Of a DNA stretch of 64,000 nt, positions 56,147 through 64,000 are shown piece after piece. Numbering within the stretch: the first letter of the stretch is position 1; every line of letters starts with the position of its first letter. The stretch covers positions 104,654 to 168,653 of the forward strand of contig VJWN01000012.1 of NCBI GenBank assembly GCA_007644065.1, given 5' to 3'. The stretch comes from Margaritispora aquatica. Taxonomy: Eukaryota; Ascomycota; Leotiomycetes; Helotiales; Discinellaceae. The position numbers were made by a program, and so were the translations under genes. Below the pieces are notes generated by a model, which ran no database searches, had not been told where the DNA came from, and saw only the letters and a list, made by a program, of their open reading frames with translations.

Positions 56147-58425
56147 ATGGAGCACGAAGATCAAGTTCCCAAGATCCCAACCTTTCCTACACGACCCGGT
56201 TCTCTCTTCTCTTTCTCCTTCTCAGACCATCGCTCTGTACATCGTCCTTCATCAGCTCTCTTCAACGCCGACGGTGTCTCCATCAGTGAGCAGCGTCCTC
56301 CAACATCAGAAAGCTACCGTCGCCGCTTCCGTCGGGTACCAAGTGTCACACGCAACGGTATCATGAACCGAGGACGACGTTCGTATTTTGAGCATGCAGC
56401 ACAGAAACCTTCGAAAAGCAGTAACCGACGGCACTCTGGACTGTGGAGGAGAGATAATGGTGATACCTTGTCTATAGGAGGTTATCTCGGACAGGTTGTT
56501 TACGAGCCTCCGAGATTTGACGTAGAGAAAAGAATTAGAGAGCAGGAATCAATACCTCCGAGGACAGCAAAGGGAGGCGAGCATCTGGGAGACAGGGCAC
56601 AATCGCCTGGCAGGAGGAAAGTCATTGTGGGCGTTCATGTTTTACTAGCAGCTGCATTTACTGGGTAAGTGAAAATTGGGTATCAATTGAGGTAGGAGGC
56701 TGACGAGAACAGATGGTGGGTCTCTACACTAATACTTCACCGCAAGGATATGAATTGGATCCTGCCATTTCTCATTTGGATATCAGTTATGATCCGCCTA
56801 ATCACATTTCATGTTTACTCAGCATGGCTAATGAGCCCAATATATTTTATATGGGACAAAATATCCAATGCCTGTGTGGAGAACATCCCAAGAAAGGTTC
56901 AGCATCCAATTGGAGGGGTCATTGTCGGAGCTATTATAATTATTGTGTCGATACTAAGTCCGGATTTCGAGGACCATACGAGACTTAATCGAGCAATTGG
57001 TCTCTTAGGCTATGGGTTCTGTATTCTCCTCCTGTGGGCAACATCAGGCAACAAACGGATGATTGATTGGCATACAACCATTGTGGGAATAGGAATGCAA
57101 TTTGGATTGGGGTTACTCGCGTTGCGCACGAACGCTGGATTCAGTGTCGCAAGTTGGCTCTCCCTCATAACTCAACAACTTCTCAGTAATTCAAGCCTGG
57201 GGCTTCGATTTGTGACCGAGAAATCAATTCTCAGCCTGCCCTGGTTCTTGATCTTCATTCTACCTTCCACTGTCTTTCTCGCTGGTTTGGCACATGTCCT
57301 GGCGTACTGGTATGCAATTTCTCGCCTCAAGATAGCTCAAATGACTCACAAATCTCAGGGGCATGCTCTCGTGGCTGGTACGGAAGTCGGCTACGTTCTT
57401 TTGGTGGTCTCTCCGAGTCTCTGGTGTCGAAGCAGTCGTTGCCATGGCTGCTCCATTTCTCGGGCCAGGCGGAGCATTCTTTCTGATCCGTCCCTTCATA
57501 CCATATATCACCACTGCCGAGCTACACCAAATCCTATGTTCTGGCTTCTCAACAATAGGTGGCACTCTGCTTTTAGCATATCTCGATATAGGCGTGGATA
57601 ACCGTGTCTTGGTCTCTTCAAGTTTGATGTCAATTCCCACCTCGCTCATGGTGAGTAAACTTCGATATCCCGAGGAAGAAGAACCATTCGCAGTGCAGTA
57701 TGTCACGAATTCAGAGATGATGAGAGATGATGGGGCTAGTACCGTACAGGCGTTTGCAAATGGTACGTCTTCTCCTTCCCGCTTGATTGTTGTTCGCGAA
57801 TTCACAGGTCTCACGTACAATGTTGCAGGAGCATGGCTTGGTCTCAAGATCGCCGGGATCATACTTGCTGTCTTTCTAGGTGTCATTGCCTCGATTGCAC
57901 TGCTTGATGGTCTCCTCGGTTGGGCAGGAGAATATATCAACATCAACCCACGACTTTCGCTCGAGCTCATTTTCAGCTATCTCCTTTACCCCATCTCCTT
58001 CCTCCTCGGCATCCCACGAAACGGAGATTTGCTCAAAGTCTCTCAACTCCTAGCGACTAAGATTCTAAAGGTACCCTTCCTTACGCTTCTTAGTCCTTCT
58101 CTACACAATAGACATCTGACTAACGAACCACCCGCAGAGCGAATACACAGCCTACCAAACACTGCTCACCAATCCCGCATTCTCAGTGGAAGCGATGAGC
58201 GCACGCTCCCGCCTGATAGCGCAATTCGTACTCTGCGGCTTCGGGAATCTGGGTGCCTTGGCAGCGCAGGTGGGAATTCTGACCCAGATGTCACAGCAGA
58301 GAGGGAGTGATATCGCGAAAGTGGCGTGGAGTGCTTGGGTTTCAGGGGTTCTCTCCACGCTACTTACAGCGGGTATGGCGGGCGTGCTGGTCACTAGTGA
58401 TTTAGGTGTCGCGAAGAGTGTATGA
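56147..58425 (+). CDS. Concentrative nucleoside transporter (CNT family)
   Basis: Four exons, 56147-56664, 56713-57309, 57359-58070 and 58138-58425, encode 704 residues. The N-terminal 165 residues are a hydrophilic cytoplasmic tail, after which membrane helices run to the end. CNT signatures are clear: the N-terminal gate-like region, MLSWLVRKSATFFWWSLRVSG, then AVVAMAAPFLGPGGAFFLIRP, HQILCSGFSTIGGTLLLAY, and the second half with YNVAGAWLGLKIAG and LCGFGNLGALAAQVGIL. Members take up nucleosides with protons or sodium across the plasma membrane. One to check is the AAPFLGPGG core, where other CNTs carry a GQGE-like segment; Glu is replaced here. The start at 56147 (CACAATGG) excludes a hydrophobic upstream extension that belongs to the leader. 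Confidence 0.87.
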
Positions 58426-58744
58426 TAGTTGGCAGGTTAGTGGCTAGGTGGTCAGTAGAGGTAGTGGTAGATGATGATGGTAATTAATCATTTGGATACT
58501 TGGCATCATGGGATTTGGTGTTTTGGTTTCTGTTTTTGGAGTCGCTTCGCTGCTGCACGGTGGACTAGTATTGTATTTGTGAGTCCTTATTGTGAATCAC
58601 GCTTTTTCTTCTACTCCTTAGGTATGGCACCTATCCATCCTACCATGCAATCGCAACGCAAAATACACCAACGCAATCCAATTTCCATCCTCTCCTTCAC
58701 CCTCCCGTTCCCTCTCCTTCCCCACACACAAACCCACGACAAAC
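58426..58744. other. Intergenic between convergent genes
   Basis: This holds the 3' ends of the transporter and of the secreted-protein copy 2. Nothing else was seen. Confidence 0.35.
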
Positions 58745-59474
58745 TCACGAACAAGAAAACGGCCACATCCCATAACGGTACTGCTTTCCTCCCTCAGCCA
58801 CCAAATTCGACCACTCCATCCCATCCCTCTTCTCAGGGCCATACGACCCAAACGCCACGGAGCGGAACGACGTGTCTTTCCCCGCTGCGTTGATGGCGAT
58901 TTCGACGGACCAGCTTAGGGGGAGGGGACCAAACACCCAGATGCTGATGTGCGGTTGGTAGATTGGTGGATCGCGGCGTGCTGGGGATGTCAGTTAGCTG
59001 GTGGGCTAGGGTTTGAATTGGAAGTGAATTGGAAGCGAATTTGAAAGTGGATTTTGATAATAACGTACCCATAAACTGACAATCAGGACTCCACACCGAG
59101 ACCGTATACGCATCCGCGCCCATGGCCAGCATGCCTCTACCCAGCGCCTGGTTGAACTCGTACTGAAACCCGACGTAGCAGCTTCGCCAGCCTTGTTGCT
59201 CGTGCTGCCGCTTGAGGGCTTGGCAGTCTAGCGCGAAGGGGTAGAGGATCTCGTTTCGTCGCTGCAGGCTGGTGTTGTTGTTGAAAGATCCGGGAAGGGT
59301 GGCGTTAAAAGGAACACCGGTGTCGAGAGTAGTTGTGGGAGTGGAGAGTGTGGGGAGCAGCGCGGCTGCGGAGGCGAGGGGGAGGAGGAGTATTGTGGTT
59401 GTGAGGAGAAGGAGGATGGCGTGGAGGTAGAAGCTACTGGTGAAAGGGCGGTGGTGGTGGTTTTGCTGAGCCAT
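58745..59474 (-). CDS. Small secreted protein, copy 2 (intact paralog)
   Basis: Two exons, 59069-59474 and 58745-58980, are joined by an 88-bp phase-1 intron (GTACGT...CCCCAG), giving 213 residues. A signal peptide follows a polar start (HAILLLLTTTILLLPLASAAA). The mature part contains ILYPFALDCQA, SCYVGFQYEF, AYTVSVWSPDCQF, then across the intron ARRD, HISIWVFGPLPLSWSVEI, SVAFGSYGP and YRYGMWPFSC. Four cysteines are positioned to form two disulphides. The same blocks in the same order occur in copy 1 at 34.5 kb. I recognise no known family. No membrane anchor beyond the signal is seen, so secretion or wall attachment is likely; the role is unknown. Confidence 0.8.
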
Positions 59475-60277
59475 GGCTTTGTTTGGATCTGGTTTACGTG
59501 TGAGCCTGAAATCTTGGTACGTGTGTATAGGATAGTGTCTTGAAATGGTTTAAATATAAGATGAGGAAAGCTTACTGATTTAAGTTGGTATGGTTTTAGC
59601 CTCTGTATCGGCTGTAGAGAACTTGGCGGAAGGTTCGTGTTACGGTGGATTAAGGAAATAAGGAGGTAAGGTGGTTCTGAGTTTTCGGGACAATATTTCG
59701 GTTGTTAAGGAAGCTTAGGATAGTTTTGGTTGTGATTAAGTCAAGAGTTTGTCGAGGGGAACAGGGGAATAAAGTGAGGTGGAGTAGGGTAATGATGTTA
59801 ATGGGAAAGTGGATCACAAAGAAGATGCTTGGTTGATTCATTTTCTCATGTGGAGGAGCTTATTATGGATTGGAATCATGGGTAATGACACGCATGCGTT
59901 GACTTTGGTTCTATTTCCTTTGCTGTTCCCAGGGATTTCTGTGTTACCAGCAGACTGGTCAATATGCAAGTCAGCTAATCAGCAAACTTATAAGCTACGC
60001 TAAAAAGCCTATCAGCTAGCTTATAAGGTTGGTCAGGAAATCGGCGAAACATCTAATTTATATCAGCAAGTAAGCTTGAAAGGACCTCTCGCTGATGATG
60101 GCTGACTTGCTTGCCTATTGACTACTCTGTGTGTCACCAGTTCAAGTATATTGTCAACTGACCATGAAACAATGAAAAGTCGTGTCACAGGACAGCAAAA
60201 GAATTATTTTATCACTAGACACATTTAGTCCTGAGGACAAAGGGCTAGACTTGTATATCTGGATCATTGGCAGTATT
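59475..60277. other. Intergenic
   Basis: This is the promoter of the secreted-protein copy 2 and unassigned DNA. Repeated CAGCTTATAAG-like words occur at 59,960-60,075 (TCAGCTA, AGCTTATAAGG), perhaps short inverted repeats. No gene was recognised. Confidence 0.35.
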
Positions 60278-60876
60278 TCAGACTGTCATCATGCCTTCGA
60301 AGGGGAGCTCGCCTAATTCAGGGGTAGAACCAGACTTCCACTTCAGAAGAATTTGAAGAGCAGGATATTTAGCGAGAGTGTCTAGGAGAGGAAGGATTTT
60401 ATAATCACTGAACTTGATGGATGTTGAGGAAGATGGCTTTGTTTGAGATTGTTTTTTATTGTTCGGCTCAGCAATTTGCTGGATTTGTATGTTTTGACAT
60501 TGGGCAGCACAGGACAGTACATATTCAACAAGCGCAGAAGCCTCCCATTCTGGCCTTAAAACCATCCCCGGGCGATTATCGTCTCATCACATAACCGCAA
60601 TCGGGACTTTCCTTTGTGCTCTTCATCACGACGTGTTTCCTGAATTTGAATCTTCAAAGCCTGATTTTGGTCCTGTCTTAGATCCTGGCGGGAAGAATTC
60701 TGCCACTCTGTGTTTAGAGTGATAGAGCACAATCTCTCCAGAGCACCTTCAATTGCAAATGCCATCCTGCAATATGCAGTTCCATGACCCTCGTTTATTT
60801 TCCTAGCCTCGCTTATTTTGGATTTGGACAATGACAATGAATAGGAAATGGTCGTACGCCAGATGAAGATTGGCAT
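60278..60876 (-). pseudogene. Two overlapping unrecognised frames, possible decayed gene
   Basis: One minus-strand frame (60556-60876, ending in ARGWF) is followed, with a frame change and a 10-base overlap, by another (60278-60565, containing RPEWEASALVEYVLSC and FSDYKILPLLDTLAKYP). Both have reasonable protein composition and helical character. They could be two exons with an intron I cannot place, or a frameshifted remnant, or chance. No family was recognised. Confidence 0.3.
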
Positions 60877-61329
60877 TGAAAGGCAGATTATCAGGATATT
60901 CTAGGCTGAGATTTATGAACGCTGTCAGCCTTGCGAGGTAAATGTGATTTCCATAGCATCTCGCTGTTGCCCATCATCGACATAAAATTCACTCTTGCTT
61001 ATTTTGACATAGCAAAGTTTTTCAGAGCTTCAAACTAAGCAGTTTAAAACTTTAAGTACTACAATTGGTCCTCTAATATTGACCATAATTTACTATTTCA
61101 AATTTCTATAATACAAACCTATCGACCTCCTACCTCGAGCATTTGTGTAACACATATGAGCTAGAATGTGTTATGGCAAATAGACAATCACAAAAAGCCT
61201 TGCTCAATCATTGACTCATAATTGCGAGTCCATGGATTGTGTAGTAGTCCTCAAATACGTGTCTGAGCAGTCCGTGAATCAAGAATCCCGTCAATATGAT
61301 CAATTCTTCACAGCTCAGCTCTTGTTAAG
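60877..61329. other. Intergenic
   Basis: This is AT-rich upstream DNA of the next small gene. No further feature was seen. Confidence 0.3.
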
Positions 61330-61872
61330 ATGACTCCGAAGCGATACATCTCCGGTATAAATTCTGCTCTATATTTGACCTCGATACTACTTTCTCCCAT
61401 CAAATACATCATCCTCGCAACTCAAATTACATCGCAAACTCAGGATACAACGCAACCAAGACTAGCATCGCCATTGCCAAAGAAAAACTCAAACTCCTTT
61501 ACCAGAAGTGAGCTTCCTGGTCCTAGATTTGATAGCATTTTGTTAATTGCAGCACAGAAACTTATTATCATGGCAATTTCAACGATTCAACAAGCTGGAG
61601 GCAACATCACACAGCTGGGAGCTTGTGTTAGCTCCAGAACAGCCACTGGTGGAAGCAACTCTGGACAAGGCATGACTGGAATTAATGATAGTCAACCGGC
61701 TCAACCCTATCCACAAGGATATGTTAGGTACCGATGCAAATACTGGTTGACTTACAACTGTGATAATTGGACCTGGGTGTACAATGTATCATGCGCTGCC
61801 TGCATGGTATGCAGCCTTGAGCCTATCTCATAACGCATTGCTAACTCTGTACAGGCAGAGGGAAGATTCTAA
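61330..61872 (+). CDS. Small hypothetical protein, possibly secreted
   Basis: Two exons, 61330-61806 and 61855-61872, are joined by a 48-bp phase-0 intron (GTATGC...GCTAAC...TACAG), giving 164 residues. Without splicing the frame ends a few codons into the intron, so the protein changes little. A hydrophobic stretch at about 12-33 (ALYLTSILLSPIKYIILATQI) may be a signal anchor. The last 40 residues are rich in aromatic residues and Cys: YRCKYWLTYNCDNWTWVYN then SCAACM. No family was recognised. Cysteine content and size would fit a small secreted protein, but the hydrophobic start is atypical. Confidence 0.42.
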
Positions 61873-62639
61873 GGTCGTGAGAGGCATGATGGCTTATAGA
61901 ATTCTGAAGAAAAGGGAGCTTTGTAGAGCTTGTGGAAGCTATTGGTGTGCAGTGTTTGATTTTAGCATTTGTCATTTCTAGCAGCTCAAAAGTCAAATAA
62001 AGCTTGCTTTACCATTCTTTGACCATCTCATGCTGTATTTTTCCTCGGAAACTTATCTGCCATCGATCAACTTATCTCTAGACTTAGCTCTGACCAAATT
62101 TCATCCTTTGGTAATTATATAGGTTTTAAATACTAAGTGTTATATATTTGAAACATAAACAGGTGATAGAATTTCAGAATATCTGATATGAACGAGAATA
62201 AAATTTTATAAGAAGACTAACTTGGCATACTGTATTGTCTAATTGCCAAAGAGAATCTCTATCTCTTTATCTATTTCTTTTATAGATAGCTAGCTGCTGT
62301 TATCTTCTTTATAGTTAGGTATTGAGATTTGTTTTAAAGAATTTAGGTATATAATGTGATGGCTGGTCTATCTGTGTGATTCGCTTACTGTCTGGTTACG
62401 GGTTGAACAAGGTTCGAGATGTCACGAGGAGTAAGAATAGAGTGACCAGTAAATAGGTAGTATTTTCCAACTTGAATTGAGCACGAAGCTCCTAAACTAA
62501 TGAGACTATTTACTCTTTATATAGAACCATCGTGTACTGTGCGAGCTCTGCTAGCTGGCTTGTCTAGCTAGCATGACTAAGCCTAATCATGTGACCTGTA
62601 ATAAGGAAATCCCCTTATGATCCTGAGGGGACTAAAGAC
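61873..62639. other. Intergenic leading into repeat DNA
   Basis: AT content rises toward the right. An inverted repeat TCCCC...GGGGA lies at about 62,610-62,631. No gene was seen. Confidence 0.3.
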
Positions 62640-64000
62640 AACGGGGCCTTTTTTTTGCCCTACCCGACTATAGCCTTGTGCCTACGGAATAACCTTTAGG
62701 AATAGTTACGAAATAGTTCTAGATTAGTCGTTGTTTATTTTTTATATATAGAAAAAGTTTATTAGAAACTAATAGTTATAATCTAGATCTATATAGTTAG
62801 TTTTAATATAAAGACGTATCTTTATATATTTTTAAGTTTTATATATTAATATTTTTACTTTTTAATATATTTTAACTATAAAATAATTTATATAATTAGT
62901 TAGTAGATAGTAGATAATTAGTTAATAACTAATTATTTTTATAATATAATTAACTTAATAAGATTAGTTAGTAACTAGTTATAGAATTATATAACTAGAT
63001 ATAAACTAGTTTATATTAGGTTTAGCCTTCTATACGTACTAAATTTTAGTGATCGTTATATAAGGTATAAATCTCTTCTACTTCCCTACTATCCTTTCTA
63101 CTTTTTTTCTTATAAACTAATATTACTAACTAGTATATAACTAATCCCTTACTTTTAATATCTTCTAATATATTAACTAGTTATTAACTAGTTATATTAT
63201 ATAACAAAAACCTAACCTATAAGGTTATAAATTACTACTAGTATAGTAAGATTAGTTCTTTCTTAGTATATAACTAGTTACTAACTGTTTATAATCTAGT
63301 CTTCTCTTATTAAACTAGTTATTAAGAGTTATAAGGTATTTAGATCTTATCTCGTTATTAACTAGTCTTTAACTAGTTAGAATACCTACGCCGTCTACGG
63401 AAAAAAGATAGCTAAAGCTACGGGACTTCGTAAGTATATTAAGGTTAGTAACTATTCTTTAACTATTCCTTAACTATTTTATAATGTTTAAGATTAATCG
63501 TTAACTAGTTATAGACCTATCTCGTAGAAAGAGAGTTAGTTACTTTATTAAGTAGAAAAGGTAGCTTTATATCTAAGTAAGTTATTAGTTATTCTAATTA
63601 ACTAGTTTATAACTAATTAATAACTAGTTATAAAAAACATAAATTTCTAAGATCTTCTGTCTAGTCCGTAACTAGATCGTAACTAGTTAACGACGACGAT
63701 AACGGAGACGACGACGACGAACCTTTAGTTCGGCGTCGTCTATTTGGTCGACTAGTTATAGACTAGTTAGCCGTTCTCTATAATCTTATACGCCTTTTAT
63801 CCTTATCCTTAAAGAATATCTAGTATATAGTTTAAACTTATTACTAACTAGTTACTAACTAATTATAGACGTAATACGATTACTACTATTACGAAATACG
63901 TTACTAATACTTTAAAGATATAAGTAACTACTTTTAAAAACTAGTTAAAGACTAGTTACTAACTAGTAATTAGTAAGAAAGAGTAAGCCGACGATATATT
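62640..64000. repeat. RIP-mutated repeat DNA, rich in ACTAGT palindromes
   Basis: From about 62,640 to the window end the sequence is extremely TA-rich, poor in CpA and without open frames, which is the RIP pattern. The palindrome TAACTAGTTA or its core ACTAGT recurs roughly twenty times in the last 1.1 kb, at irregular spacing. A short GACGACGA run lies near 63,690-63,720. It probably belongs to a larger transposon or repeat that continues past the window; its class cannot be told. Confidence 0.7.

Noticed and set aside
1..64000. tRNA, rRNA, CRISPR and biosynthetic core enzymes
   Set aside because: No tRNA B-box with a matching A-box, no rRNA-like segment, no regular spacer array and no PKS/NRPS/terpene synthase motif was found by eye.

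Overview
The window looks like nuclear DNA of a filamentous ascomycete (Pezizomycotina). Most genes carry short GT-AG introns of about 38-90 bp. The gene families are typical of moulds: a HET-domain protein, a STAND/NLR-like protein, a Zn2Cys6 regulator, F-box proteins and small secreted cysteine-containing proteins. Two TA-rich, CpA-poor tracts carry the signature of repeat-induced point mutation (RIP). The family mix would suit Leotiomycetes/Helotiales, but that placement is inference. I found no tRNA, rRNA, CRISPR or plasmid-type feature.

Layout. 0.4-10.1 kb: an ABM-like protein, a HET protein and three F-box-type genes, two of which are convergent paralogs. 12.3-21.4 kb: a MmgE/PrpD protein, a five-exon cysteine-rich secreted protein, a GNAT acetyltransferase, an APH-like kinase, a DFR-like reductase and a cis-CaaD-like tautomerase. 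22.4-31.6 kb: a calmodulin-like protein, a secreted S41/CPAF-like protease homologue, lipoyl synthase and a single-pass membrane protein. 32.9-34.3 kb: a dead Tc1/mariner element with recognisable ends. 34.5-44.4 kb: a small secreted protein with an apparent frameshift, a mitochondrial membrane protein, a Zn2Cys6 regulator tail-to-tail with an SDR, and an AAA ATPase with two GC-AG introns. 45.6-61.9 kb: a STAND-like protein with a degenerate P-loop, a secreted Asn-rich-linker protein, a long non-coding stretch, a fringe-like glycosyltransferase, a CNT nucleoside transporter, the intact paralog of the 34.5 kb protein, and two poorly understood small loci. From about 62.64 kb to the end is RIP-mutated repeat DNA.

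The genes do not form one obvious pathway or biosynthetic cluster. The most interesting material is a two-member, otherwise unrecognised family of small secreted proteins (34.5 and 59 kb). Its copies share exon structure, intron phase and motifs, and one copy seems to have lost a single base beside the transposon insertion. Next is the cysteine-rich secreted protein gene at 14.45-15.30 kb, which is hidden by its introns. Exon coordinates were assembled by hand from splice signals and frame continuity; reading frame closes in every spliced model given except the frameshifted one.
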